Origin: Toxonevra muliebris
Taxonomy: Eukaryota > Arthropoda > Insecta > Diptera > Pallopteridae
Direction: 5' to 3'
Assembly: GCA_963691655.1 (NCBI GenBank)
Contig: OY829330.1
Location: 3,996,793 to 4,060,792 of the forward strand
DNA length: 64,000 bases
The notes under the pieces were generated by a model. The model was not told the origin of the DNA and searched no databases. It saw only the letters and a program-made list of their open reading frames with translations. A program made the translations under genes and the position numbers. Positions 21,199 through 32,100 of this stretch are shown in pieces (position 1 is the stretch's first letter; each line of letters starts with the position of its first letter).

Positions 21199-22204
21199 AG
21201 ATGGGCAATCTAAGGTATATGGTATATCAATATGATATATGTATAATGCATACATACATATTAAGGATGTCAATCGTGGGGTCCCGGAATCCAGTGTAAA
21301 AGTAATCCCAAAACTTTCGAGATTGAAAAGACAAAGTCCCGGACTTTTCGGGACTCGTTTGTATCTACACAAACTTATCTGAATTCAAGTTCTTTTTGAT
21401 AGAATCTTCATTCTTGAGTTTATTTTTTCATCAAACTCTCAAAAGCCGATCAAGTGTGTGGCAGTGTATTTATTTGTTTCTTTGCTCTACGATATACATT
21501 ATGGTATATCAACTTTAAATATGTATGTATATTTTATGAGCTCTGTACAAACTGATTTCAAAATTTTAGGATGCTTTGGATTGCAGCAGTGTAAACTGAA
21601 CAATATGATAAAATCTGTAATATTGAAAATAATAAAAAAAGTGTAAACGTACATATAAATTAAATTTAAAATATGTTAAAATTGAAAAAATATAGTGTGG
21701 GTATATCTTTTGTATTTCCAGATGCTGTTAAAATGGAAAACCTCGGCTTCAACCAATTTGAAACAGCGATAAGAAAGACGGCATCCAATTTCATAGTGAT
21801 GATACCGCGAGGAGCTCCGCCGAGAAAAATTAAACCCTAATGTTAAATAATTATAATACAGATATATAGAAAATATAAAATATTTAAAAATGGATGTAAA
21901 CACAAAGACAATAAATGTTTCCTTTATTTTATAAAGCAGAGAAGAAGGAAAAAGCGAGCGAACTGCTGCGAACGCTATGATTTCTAAATGTAACCTTGGA
22001 TCGATCGAAAGCCACACTGAGATACTTGACTTTGGCTTCCCAGTCTATGTGTTCCTGAAACGTAGACTGTTTTGTGCTTTCATGCTTCTATGGTATATCG
22101 ATTTGTTTGTCCTTTATTATTATATTAAAAGTTGAAAAAAAAAAATAGCTATGGAGCTGTAAACAACCACTAGATAGTCCCAGAATTTCTAAATTTTTTC
22201 GTAA
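21199..22204. other. unassigned stretch
   Basis: A 113-codon minus frame (21676-22017) begins WLSIDPRLHLEIIAFAAVRS but has no family I recognise and ends in low-complexity sequence. I do not call it a gene. Confidence 0.35.
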
Positions 22205-23045
22205 ATAAAATTTTATTATTATTTTTATTTGCAATCTATCTATAAGACAATAAGCAAATTTGACAATCTCCAGTGAGAGTAACTATTATATTTAAAATTT
22301 ACATATTTGGCTTAATACAAATGTGCATAGATATATCTTTTTTTAGTCTTAATTTCTAAAGGGTAAATCCAAAACATGAAATCTTTTTAATCTACGAGTT
22401 GCATTACTATTATTAAAGAAATTTATGGCTAACACGTTAGAATGGTTATTTAGTCTGTCATTGTATCTTTTACTAATTTTAATTACTTCATCTTTAACGA
22501 ATGGCATGTTGAGGTCTTTATGTATCTGTTCATTAGTTACAAACCAAGGTGCATCTACAATAGTTCTAAGTGTTTTTGATTGATAACGTTGCAAAATCTC
22601 TATATTAGAAATGCGCACCGTTCCCCACAGATGTATAGCATAAGTCCATACTGGTTTTAATACTGTCTTATAGCGTCTCACTTTATTTTCGAGAGAGAGT
22701 TGAGAATTCCGCCTGAATAATACATTTTTTTTGTTTAAATGTTTAGTTGTTTCTGCTTGGCTTTAATGTGTGTTTTCCAAGTCAATCTACGATCGAAGTG
22801 AACACCGAGATATTTAACTGTCTCACCCTGAGGATTTTGGTTGCCGCTTAAAAATACTGGTGGACAGTTTCCTCTTCTATGTGCGAAAGTAGTATGCACA
22901 GACTTTTCAGCGTTGACTTTTATTTTCCACCTTTTGCGCCATTTCTCTATCTCGCATAATTCGAGCTGTACGCAATGTGAGGCTTCTTCAGGGGTTTCAC
23001 TAGATGCAATGATAGCCGTATCATCTGCATAGAAACCGGCATGTC
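22205..23045 (-). mobile_element. 5'-truncated jockey-type LINE
   Basis: On the minus strand the fragment starts at the reverse transcriptase catalytic box, FYADDTAII (about 23035-23010), and continues through ETPEEASHCVQLEL, KWRKRWKIKVNAEKSV, ETVKYLGVHFDRRLTW and, after a stop and frameshift, KTVLKPVWTYAIHLWGT, QSKTLRTIVDAPWFV and the C-terminus FHVLDLPFRN, ending at 22349. The 3' untranslated part runs to an A/T-rich tail near 22205. These are the thumb motifs of jockey-clade elements, which lack RNase H. Loss of the 5' part is normal for LINE insertions. Confidence 0.85.
22349..23040 (-). pseudogene. jockey reverse transcriptase, C-terminal part
   Basis: The catalytic YADD is at the truncation point, so fingers and the first catalytic Asp are absent. 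One long frame covers 23040-22745, closed by an in-frame stop after KAKQKQLNI. The downstream frame (22681-22349, 110 codons) is intact to its natural stop. The ATG-less start of that frame and the frameshift near 22690 show the protein is not made from this copy. Confidence 0.8.
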
Positions 23046-23229
23046 AGCTGTAAATATAACGGGTTTCATTTTTAAAATCAGATTTTTATATTTTGTGATT
23101 TAGCCGCCATGCTGGATGTGCCAATAAGATGCACGTTACATTGCAACTGGTTATTGAATACACTCGGACTACTATAAATTTACAATTTCAGCGCCAGTTT
23201 ATAGATGGCTTACTTTTAGAAAGCTAGTT

Positions 23230-24130
23230 TTTGTGCTCAATTTCGCACTGATATTGTAATCTGATATTTGGTTTAACTTTTTCATTTTGAGATCCTTCTG
23301 GTCAGAGTTTTGGTGTAACTCTTAGTCTAATTTGTGGCCCAAATTTTGCTCAGAGCAGCGTTTACTCAGCGTTTGATCTGATTTCTGGTCTAAATTTTGT
23401 TTTGCTTCGAATATATTTGGCGTCTTTTTAGCTTTAGTTTTAATCTAACTCTTAGTTTGAGTTGTGGTCGAAATTTTGGTCTGAATTGGCTTGATTTTGA
23501 TAAGAGTTTTTGGTCTGAATTTCGGGCCGAAACCGGTCAGAATTTTGTTTTAAATTTTGGTCTGAATTTAGCTGGAATTTTGGTTCAGTTTTTGCTTAAT
23601 TTGTTGTCTGAATTCGGTCTAATGTTTTGTCTACTTTTGCTCTATATTTGCGTTAAAATTTTTTGGTGTGAATATTTATCAGATATTTCAGTTGGTTTGA
23701 ATTTTGGTGTGCTTTCGTTCAGTATTTGTCGTCCTTTTGGCGTTGTGTTCTAAATTTTGGTCTAAATTTTTTTCTTGGATTCATTTTGGTTTGGATTCAG
23801 TTTTAATTTTGGGTTTTTAGTCCAAGTTTGAACTAAATTTGGCCTTATTTTCATAGATTTTGGTTGGAATTTTGGTCCGATTCGTGGTCTGAATATTTTT
23901 TTATTTTCTCATTTTGATCTAGATTTTCGATCTGAATTTGGTCCTTTTCTTAGTTTGAAAAAAAGGGTTTGAATTTTGTTTGAAATTTGGTCGAAATTTC
24001 CGCCTAAATTTCTATCGGATTTTAATTTGAATTTTGGTCTCAGTTTTGTTCCAGTTATCTTTTAATTTTTGGTCTATATTTTTTGGTGTGAACATTGATA
24101 AAATTTTTGTCTCGGTTTTGGTCGATTATC
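23230..24130. repeat. degenerate TTTTGGTCTGAATT repeat block, copy 1
   Basis: For 900 bp the sequence is built of variants of TTTTGGTCTGAATTT at irregular 12-25 bp spacing. Words such as GCGTTTACTCAGCGTTTGAT, AATCTAACTCTTAGTTTGAG and GAATTGGCTTGATTTTGA recur in the same order at 31080-31240. The two blocks are therefore copies of one element rather than independent simple sequence. The T-rich frames are not genes. Confidence 0.7.
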
Positions 24131-25269
24131 CTTTTACTCAGTCCTAATGATGCGTATACGCACAAAAAAGAAGAATATTTGAATGCAGATAAAAAAGTTA
24201 CCGGAACACGTAATCACTATCACAGTTGTTCTAGCGCAAAGAGAGAATCTTCACAAAAATAAAAAATTCTATAATACCATTTCTGTTTAAATTTGTGACG
24301 ATAAAGACGTGTGATTGAAGATTTTTCGGTTTTTACTCGGTTTGCTCTCGGACTTAATGGGTTAAGTTAGTATAGTAAAATCAATCCTTCCGAACCCAAA
24401 TTCTAGAAGCGCAACTGACAAAAATATGAGTTTACTGTTTTTTTATTATATAAAATAATAATAATAAATCTCTATTAATATATGTTTAAATTGTAGAGCT
24501 TGAAAAGTTTAAAATTGGAAATATATATCTGCAAATCTCGGGGATAAAGTTTAATTTCGACTAATTAACAAAAAAAAAAAGTGCTCATGTGCCCGAAACT
24601 AAGCAAACTAAATAATTTTTGGTCTTTAGGATCTTTAAGATTATAACCATGATATAGATTGTATTTAAAAAAAAAGAATGGAAAGTAAAAAAACTGAGCT
24701 AGGGGCATCCCACGGTACTGACATTTGGGTATTATTTTACATAATATAGTTTATAGCATTCCGAATACTTTATTTTTTTTGGTTGCATTTGAATTTTTTT
24801 ATTACACAACAAATATTAAAGAGGGACACAAAAGTATCTATTTACGGAGAATCACCCATATACTGTTCCTGGGAGCCAGTATCACCGTTTCTTATAATTT
24901 TAAATTTAACAACATTTAAAATGTATCGCAGGAAGTTGCTGATGGATGTATGTAAGTATGTACATATACATTTATACATTAACATACACATTAAACATAT
25001 TTTCACATACATACTTATACATTATACCCTATAATATTCATACACATTTGTATATATTTATATGCACGAGTATATAAAAATGTATGTAAATACCCCATAT
25101 ATATGTACATTCTATTATTATTATATTTTCGCTCAAAATTTATATGGGTATGTACGAATATTTTCATTTATCAAATACGAAACCGGTAACAAAACACACG
25201 ATCAAAGCCTGGCTTTTATTGAGTTGAGTATATGACTCAAACAAAATGAACACGAAACGACGAACAGAC
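24131..25269. other. unassigned AT-rich stretch
   Basis: TACATA-type simple sequence around 24945-25110. The 83-codon frames here look accidental. Confidence 0.4.
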
Positions 25270-25302
25270 TAAGTGGTGCTATAGCCAGCCATAGCCACTT
25301 GA
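25270..25302. repeat. short hairpin upstream of the candidate promoter
   Basis: AAGTGGTGCTATAGCC and ATAGCCACTT form an imperfect stem around AGCC, ending about 30 bp before the initiator at 25332. It could be a regulatory dyad or chance. Confidence 0.3.
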
Positions 25303-25329
25303 AGCGTAACGGCTATACTCCAGGTACGT

Positions 25330-25364
25330 TCAGTTTACTACCTTGCTAGTTTTACTCGAGATCT
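25330..25364 (+). promoter_or_regulatory. TATA-less core promoter with Inr and DPE
   Basis: TCAGTT at 25330-25335 fits the fly initiator consensus TCAKTY with A+1 at 25332. Exactly at +28 to +32 (25359-25363) lies AGATC, a full match to the downstream promoter element RGWYV. This fixed spacing is what TFIID needs and is seldom met by chance in both parts. No TATA box lies at -30. Transcription would run on the plus strand. Confidence 0.5.
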
Positions 25365-26081
25365 CTGTGTCTGCGGACTAACCTGTCGGATATGAAGATA
25401 AAAATTAGTAAAAAAAAAAAAAAGGAAACACAGTAAAACAACAAGTGTCTGTTTGTGTTTTACATATTGGCTTAGTATAAACTGAAAGTAATAATGAGAA
25501 AATTAATAGAGAATTGAAAAAAAGGAACGGCTTGGCAAGGAACGGAGAAAAAATAGCAATTCAAGACAAAAGTGTATAACTTAAATTTAAATAAGAATAA
25601 AATAAAAGTGCGCACTAAGCAATAGATTTCAAAATAAATAAATGAATAAAACCTAATAGAATAATAAAAGCCGAAATACTACAATAAGAAAGTGATAAAT
25701 ACTCGTGGATTATCGAACAATCGATCGAATATCGATTTGCGCGCGCGCGCGACTTTTGAAAACCGTAATACATATGGAAGTTAAATACAATGTGAAACAG
25801 TTTGAATTGTTAAAATAGAAAAAAAGCTATAGATATGAAAAATTTAATACAAAAAAGAAAAAAAAAATTTCATATTCAGATTTAAAGTTTTTGAATTTAT
25901 ATTTGTGTGTTGCTCAAAACATAAAAAATTTTATGAAATATTATTTATAAAAATGAGTATTTATGTATGAAAATTCAAAAAATTGAATTTAGTATAAAAT
26001 ATGTAAAAATAAAGAATAATATCGAAAACTAAGTCATTTAAAGGATTATTAAAAATACAACATTTCCAAAGAATTTGCCTG
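25332..26081 (+). other. candidate non-coding first exon
   Basis: The stretch after the initiator is A-rich with short AAC/AAG words and several upstream ATGs closed by nearby stops, like long 5' UTRs of fly developmental genes. It also contains ATCGAT clusters and a GC run (25739-25752). A possible 5' splice site, CTG then GTATGT, lies at 26081/26082. No protein starts here, so a coding exon would have to lie downstream, possibly outside the window. Inferred; not supported by homology. Confidence 0.3.
25739..25752. repeat. (GC)n run
   Basis: An uninterrupted alternating GC run of about 13-14 bases in otherwise AT-rich DNA, just after an ATCGATCG/ATATCGAT cluster. Alternating GC can adopt left-handed DNA under supercoiling behind a polymerase. 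Confidence 0.8.
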
Positions 26082-26889
26082 GTATGTAACGTTCGTTTGT
26101 TTCATTGATTTTTACCTGCATTTTAAGAAATAAATAATGCGAATTTTTCGTTTCCGAATTCCATATTAATTGCACAAAATAAGTTTATGATTGAATTCTG
26201 AAATCAATTCGTGTTAACTGTACTCCACTGTATTTTCAGATACCGAATCTGGCCGGCTCTAATTATGAACTAGTATTTTCTATAAGCAAGCAACTCCCTG
26301 ATCCCGTCTTTCAATATTTTTATTTATGGAACATTTCTGGCAGATAGTTGGATCAAAATAAAAGAAAAATATTTTTCACCTGTACAGATAACCCATAATA
26401 ATGAGGCAATAATTACATTTTTCGAGTTCTTATTTTTTTTTACTTAAATTCTATATGTTGTAATTTATGTAAACATTATTATAAATCATATAAAATTTCA
26501 TTTATTATTCCTTATTTCTATTACTAAAAATAATGATTCAGACCAAAATGAAACATTTCCAACATATATCCTACTCATTTTCATTAAATTTATTCATCAA
26601 TCCGAAAAGTTGTTCTAGTGGAATGAAAGGAAGATGCTTATACATATTATGAGTATTCACGTGTTAATGCAAAATGCCCTGACATTGCTTAAGTGTGGAT
26701 TGCGAAAGTTTAAACCTTTCGAACAACAAACGCATTGCCAAAAATGCGCACTACTTTTCAAATTACGCACTGCTTCAACTGCCACATTAAAAAAGTCAAA
26801 TATTTTTTTTGTTTATTCATATACATTATTTCTTATTATTTCGTTTAATAGATAAATTAATTTTATTTCGCTTTTTTAAAAACAATTGA
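26082..26889. other. unassigned AT-rich stretch
   Basis: Would be intron if the upstream exon is real. Nothing else supported. Confidence 0.35.
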
Positions 26890-27310
26890 TTTTTTAATGG
26901 CATCCACGCCCATTAATGCACGTGCGATATTTTATCAAAAAGTTGTTTTTGTTTTGTTTGTGAATTTTCTTGGCAATTCGATCATGGACGTGGTGATGTG
27001 AAATGTTGCACCATCTTTTTGAAAGCAAACAGAGTTGAAAAGTATTCATTTTAGGAGCAGTTTTGGAAAAATAATATTGTTGTTAGTCAAAGTGTCATCT
27101 TCATCTACCATTTAAAGAATTTTTGGACAAACTTCAAACGAATCGTCAAGTCTTGTGGATTCAGTTGGATTTTAATTGAGTTTTGTAAGGGAACAAACTC
27201 AAATCTTTATGCAAAATTGTTTGAATTGACTGTCTGTTGATGCTCATTTGAGCTGATAATTGTCGTGTTGATATGGAAACATTTAAGTGTACGGCAAATG
27301 CTACAGTGCT
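26890..27310 (-). pseudogene. mariner transposase remnant
   Basis: On the minus strand: STRQLSAQMSINRQSIQTIL and HKDLSLFPYKTQL (second helix-turn-helix and linker, about 27280-27170), then after a stop and frameshift DDSFEVCPKIL and DTLTNNNIIF (where relatives have FxxNIIFSDEA), then FQKDGATFHITTSMIELPR (second catalytic Asp, about 27030-26975). The first Asp and the third acidic residue are lost. The order of blocks is that of mariner transposases. It differs in sequence from the mariners at 15.3, 37.5 and 47.2 kb. Confidence 0.65.
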
Positions 27311-28892
27311 TATCGTTTTCTGCGTCTAAACTATAAAATTGCGATGATAAGGTCGTTTCTCAACCCCGTGTGCTTATCAGCTCCATTATGCTACATCTGC
27401 GCGGTGGAGTTCCGCTAAGCTCGCACCTAAATTCTTTTTGTATGGAAAATATCGGCTGCAAGCGATAGTAGCGGTTTCCTTGTCCAATTACACATTTTTA
27501 TAAATTTTAACTATCAATCTGTAAAATGAAAAAGAAACGATAAATTTTTGTCTGGTAGCACTATTCGTCAGCCACACTGTAGTTACCACCTGTGTTTAAT
27601 ACAAAAAAGGTTAAATTCATAAGAAGAAACCAATATAAGTATTTTTATTATTATTCAATAATGTGGTAATATTGTGATAGCTAGTATAAAACAAAGTCGC
27701 ACTTCAACGCGTGAATATCCATCTTACCTTTTTTACGGTTGTTGTGTGTGTGTTACGCTTCTGCGCAAAATTATTCGATTTAGGTACTTGGCACAATCAA
27801 AAAAAAAAAAAATAAGAAATATATTTTATAAATTTTTCTTCAGGCATCACTTTATCTGGTTGACAATGGCAAACATCCAAGAGATTGCCTTAGAAAAATT
27901 TTTCACTTCACCGTTTAGGTTTGGGTTTTTCCATTCATCTATGAGCAGCTAAAGTATAACACGCCAAGCGCGGATCCAGGGGGCCTGGACCCGCTGCCTC
28001 CCCTTTACGGTTCCCAAAGTATAATTTTTAAACGTTGTTGGCACAATACAACTCAGCTCAGAGGGTGCTCTGTATGTTTCATTATGGTACTTAAAGTATT
28101 TAATGATAGTATTTTAACAACACAGTACCCAATAAATGAAGCTAATAAATGGAAATAATACGATAATAATTTTTAAATATAATTTAAAGTAAAACTAAAA
28201 ATGTCAAAAGAAACATGCAGTGCTAAAATGTTTAAGATTTATCAGGAAAAAATAAATTATATGGCAGCACTGCATTTTCATGTCATTGGCAATAAGAAAA
28301 ATTTTTAACTTATTACATGAATTTTATTTAATTGATCATCAATAAAAATAACCGTTTAATTTTCCTTTTTTTTCTCAAAAATAATAATCATATTTTGACT
28401 TTTATTTATTTGCTCAGATATAATAATTATTTTCTAATTTTTTTTCTTGGTTCACGAAAAAAATAAATAAATTTCGAAAGAAAAAAATCACAACGTTACA
28501 CATCTTTGACGTTTGGAGCTCAACCACAAAGACCCAACTAGGATCCGTTAATGTATATTATACATATGTGTGCATTTTTTTGAAATTAGAAAAGCTGATG
28601 AAGACTTTTTTCAAAAGTGCATAAAATTATCGGTTTGCTACAATTTTTCGAATCACATTTATTCGTTTTTTATGAAAAGAAACGAATATTTTTGAACTTT
28701 TTGCCCGGAAAAATTTGAACCACTTTTTTGTGGACTTTTGAATGTATGTTTTTTTAAATAAAAAGTATACTACAATGGTTGAAAAATGTTTTTTGTCAAA
28801 TGAGCGAATGTACTTTTCTTAAAATCATCTTCGAGTAAAGAGTTAAAGAGTTTTTTTTTATATTGTTTTTGCTAATTTATGTTTTTCTTATT
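27311..28892. other. unassigned stretch
   Basis: GCGGATCCAGGGGGCC near 27969 is a possible MITE end related to that at 13388. The 92-codon frame at 27674-27952 lacks a recognisable domain. Otherwise AT-rich and featureless to me. Confidence 0.35.
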
Positions 28893-29142
28893 GTCGATAG
28901 TCTAGTGGGTAGTGCACTTGACTTTCACCCGGAAGGTTAGGGTTCGATTCCCGTCTTGATCTGATGAAGTGTATGACATAAGAAAGTGTACAACTATACA
29001 TCTTGGTAGTCATGTAATGAATAGTTTAAATTTCTTAATATGAAAAACTAATAATATGTTAAAATTGTTAATGACATTGACATGACAACAAAAATTTTTC
29101 ATATGGACCAAAATGTGGACTGGACCGTTATCCACTTAGGCA
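28893..29142 (+). mobile_element. tRNA-Glu-derived SINE, old copy
   Basis: GTCGATAGTCTAGTGGGTAG begins the tRNA-like head, with CTTTCAC (anticodon TTC) and an intact B-box GGTTCGATTCC near 28941. The body is diverged, but ACATCTTGGTAGTCATG and GGACCGTTATCCACTTAGGC still line up with the copy at 9691. Confidence 0.7.
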
Positions 29143-30431
29143 TTTTTTGCTAATTTTTCCTCATATCTGCCTTATAAAATATTATAATGTATAAGAAAAT
29201 AAACCCCAATCACTATATTTGTTATTCATAAACTTTATCTCAATCTCTTATAATTTCGGAGATATACCCGTGTAAAAACGAACTGGAATGTAAATCAACT
29301 GCTAAAATGAGAAATTCTGTTTTTCTAACGAATCATTTAGAAGTCCTTATGCCAAGGTAAAGAATGATGGAAAATATTTAAATTTTTTTTGACATTTTAA
29401 TCTTTTGTAGATTTTTACAAAATACATTTAACGCTCAGTGATTCAGAAGTGTTTTTCATCTGCCGAAAATCTGTATATTTTTAACTACCACACTCCCCCC
29501 TTGTATCCCCCACTGGTGTATATTCCCTAAAACCCCTCCTCTGCGTACGAGTCTAATAGCATATCTATTTTTGAAAATGCGGAGCCTTGAAATTGTTTTC
29601 AGATATATGGTTTCTTAGGCAAATTTACTTAGAAACATCGGTAGATTCTTTTTTTTACTATATACATTGGCAAGTTTTTTCGCTCAAACAATTTGACTCT
29701 CCCTAACGTACATTTACCGTGTAAATTGAGAGATGTGTGTACATTAGAGTTGCGATTTTCTTTTTTTCTAATACGGGACAAATATCCGTGATTAAAAAAA
29801 AGCCGTGATTTTTAATTTTTCTCCAAAACTCTGGATAGATAAAATTTTTTTCTTTATTTAATAAAAAGTGTAAACAAAACCAACAAACATTGTATTTTTT
29901 TCATTTTATTTCGTTTTGTTTTTGACATGTACTAAATTTTGTATGCTGGTTGTTCATTTTATTACAATGTTAAATCAGTGTTGCCATTAAAAAATAAATA
30001 TTAAGTAACGAAATTATACTCCTTTTATGAGTGAATGTTAAAACATTTTAAGTCTCGAAAGCAAAAACTTGAATTCCACAAAACCCAGGAAAAATGTTGT
30101 CTCGCCGGGACATTTATAGAATAAAAATATTCGGGGTATTCCGATAAAATTTCTGTTTCTGTGTTATTTTTATTTGATTAGATTGTATTGGCTTCGTACT
30201 TCATTTTGATTATCAATTCGAAACAGTGGCTCAGATTTAAAAATCTATAACAAAGCAAAAATAACTAAAACTTTAGTAAAATTATTTCGATTTTTGTAAT
30301 TAATGTAATTAATTATTGTGTGAGCTGTATTTGTACACGAATTAACAATTTTATGCCAAATCTGAACAGCGAAATGAAAAGCTTTTATTAGGCAATTTTT
30401 ACTCTTGGAGTTCTCTCATTGCCAGATTTTT
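29143..30431. other. unassigned stretch
   Basis: GTGTACATTAGAGT at 29737 repeats the word at 7617. The part around 29870-29925 (TGTATTTTTTTCATTTTATT) resembles 61450-61475, pointing to a shared old repeat. No genes. Confidence 0.3.
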
Positions 30432-30490
30432 GACGATGCCGAGTATCGAACTCGGCCACCCTGCATGCAGTCTAGCACACTTACCATTTT
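30432..30490 (-). repeat. tRNA-like SINE head, third type
   Basis: On the minus strand an A-box-like TGGTAAGTGTGC, an anticodon-arm-like CTAGACTGCATGCAGG and a B-box with flanking stem, GCCGAGTTCGATACTCGGC, are in tRNA order. The acceptor stem does not pair, so it is not a functional tRNA. The arm loop resembles tRNA-Cys (GCA). I see no second copy in the window. Confidence 0.5.
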
Positions 30491-30954
30491 TATAATACCA
30501 ATTATTACATTTAAAGGAAGATTAACGTCGAGAGGCATGAAAAGTGCATAGACTTCGGAAAACCAGCTGGCGGGTAATATAATATACTTTTACGTGTTCA
30601 CGTGTTCTAACAAATTATGTAAAAAACCCAGTTTTTCATCGTCATGAACAGTAACCTTTATTAATCCATTAAAGTTTACTCAAAATGTAGGGTCCACGTA
30701 TTCGCAGTGGCGCACCCAGAGGGGGGATATAGGGCTGAAGCCCTACCCAGAACCCGGCAATCTTGATTTACTAAATATATGCGAAGAACAGTATATTTAT
30801 AATAAACAGTGATTTTTGAGAAATCAAAAATTTTTAGATTTTTCCAAAAAAGCCATCAGCAGTGAGAAGCATTTACTTTGAATAAACGAAGAGTATTAGA
30901 ATTGAAAAAAATTTTATTTTATATTATATACTATTTTAATAATAATAATTTAAT
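30491..30954. other. unassigned stretch with a possible MITE end
   Basis: CAGTGGCGCACCCAGAGGGG near 30706 is the kind of GC-rich end seen on hAT-like MITEs. No partner identified. Confidence 0.3.
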
Positions 30955-31450
30955 ATAAATCTGAATTTGGTTTGAGTTTTAATCCGTGTTTAGTCTAAAT
31001 TTTGATTTATTTTCGGTCTGTAGGAAGGATCTTAACTTCTGGTCTGAGTTTTAGTCTTGGTCTAAATTATGGTCAGAATTTTGTTCAATTCAGACAAGCG
31101 TTTACTCAGCGTTTGATCTTATTTCTGGTTTAAACTTTGGTTTGCTTTTACTTTGTATTTGACGCTTTAATCTAACTCTTAGTTTGAGTTATGGTCGAAA
31201 TTTTGGTCTGAATTGGCTTGATTTTGAAACGTATTTTAATCTGAATTTCGGTCCAAATCCGATCTGAATTTTGTTTTAAATTTTGGTCTGAATCCGGCTG
31301 GAATTTTAGACCAGTTTTTGTTTAATTTGAGTTTAAATTTTTTGGTATGAATATTTATCAGATATTCCCACTAGCTTTTGGTCTGAATTTTGGGTTGCTT
31401 TCGTTCGGTTTGGCGTCCTTTTGGTTTAAAATGTTGTTTAACTATTAGTT
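30955..31450. repeat. degenerate TTTTGGTCTGAATT repeat block, copy 2
   Basis: Colinear with the block at 23230-24130, sharing GCGTTTACTCAGCGTTTGAT, TAATCTAACTCTTAGTTTGA and GAATTGGCTTGATTTTGA in order but with many substitutions and indels. It stops shortly before the MITE at 31543. Confidence 0.7.
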
Positions 31451-31538
31451 TAAGTTGTGCTTTTTCACGTTTTAAATTAGTCAGCGGAAGAGAACGTTTG
31501 TTCACGAGATCAGTATTCTAAAATTCGGTATCCGCCTT

Positions 31539-31720
31539 TTAAAGGAGATTCATCGACCGAGTGCCGCATTCCCTTTTCGTTTTTTTATATGAAGTTTTTG
31601 CGCTCTCAATTTAAGAGAGCGAAAAACTTCACAAAAAAAATTCATTTTAAGACAGCGAAAAACTTTTTATAGGAAACACGAAAAGAAAACGAAAGCATTC
31701 GGTTGGTGAATTCGTCTTAA
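31539..31720. mobile_element. near-palindromic TTAA-flanked MITE
   Basis: TTAA at 31539-31542 and 31717-31720. The 174 bp between is almost one hairpin: GATTCATCGACCGAGTGC, TTTTCGTTTTTTTATATGAA and GTTTTTGCGCTCTC on the left face inverse copies ending CATTCGGTTGGTGAATTCG. The same arms bound the 1.3 kb element at 51126-52408. A transcript would fold into a long duplex. Confidence 0.8.
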
Positions 31721-32100
31721 GGTTCCTAACATAATGCTCGTGTTGAACAAAGCCAGTGGGAGAGAAGAGAGGAGTAAATTTGTTAACTGAACAGGTACAA
31801 GGAGAGAAAATAAATTTGGAAGAGAAGAAAGGCGTACATTTGTTAACTGAATAGGTGTAAGAAGAGAAAATAAATTTTGCAAGTACAAATGGTTTATAAA
31901 TATTATTTATTTTGATGTACAATTTAAGTTTTATGAATTTGCTTTATTTAATTATATATATAGATATTAATTAATAACGTAGAAATTAAATTAGAATTAA
32001 ACTGTGTGCACCATTTTTAGAATTTAACATTTTATTTTTGCACAAATGGTATTTTCTTTAAAGATTTTAATATAAGCTATTCAATATGGTAAGCCATCAT
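31721..32100. other. AT-rich 3' flank of the 32.1 kb frame
   Basis: AGAAGAGAGGAGTAAATTTGTTAACTG-like units repeat twice near 31765 and 31825. On the minus strand an AATAAA lies about 70 bp past the stop of the 32.1 kb frame and could serve as a poly(A) signal. Confidence 0.35.

Noticed and set aside
21676..22017. 113-codon minus frame starting WLSIDPRLHLEIIAF
   Set aside because: No known domain, low-complexity second half, no promoter or splice context. It might be transposon debris but cannot be supported.
23397..23753. 118-codon plus frame rich in Leu, Phe and Asn
   Set aside because: It is a translation of the degenerate TTTTGGTCTGAATT repeat block.
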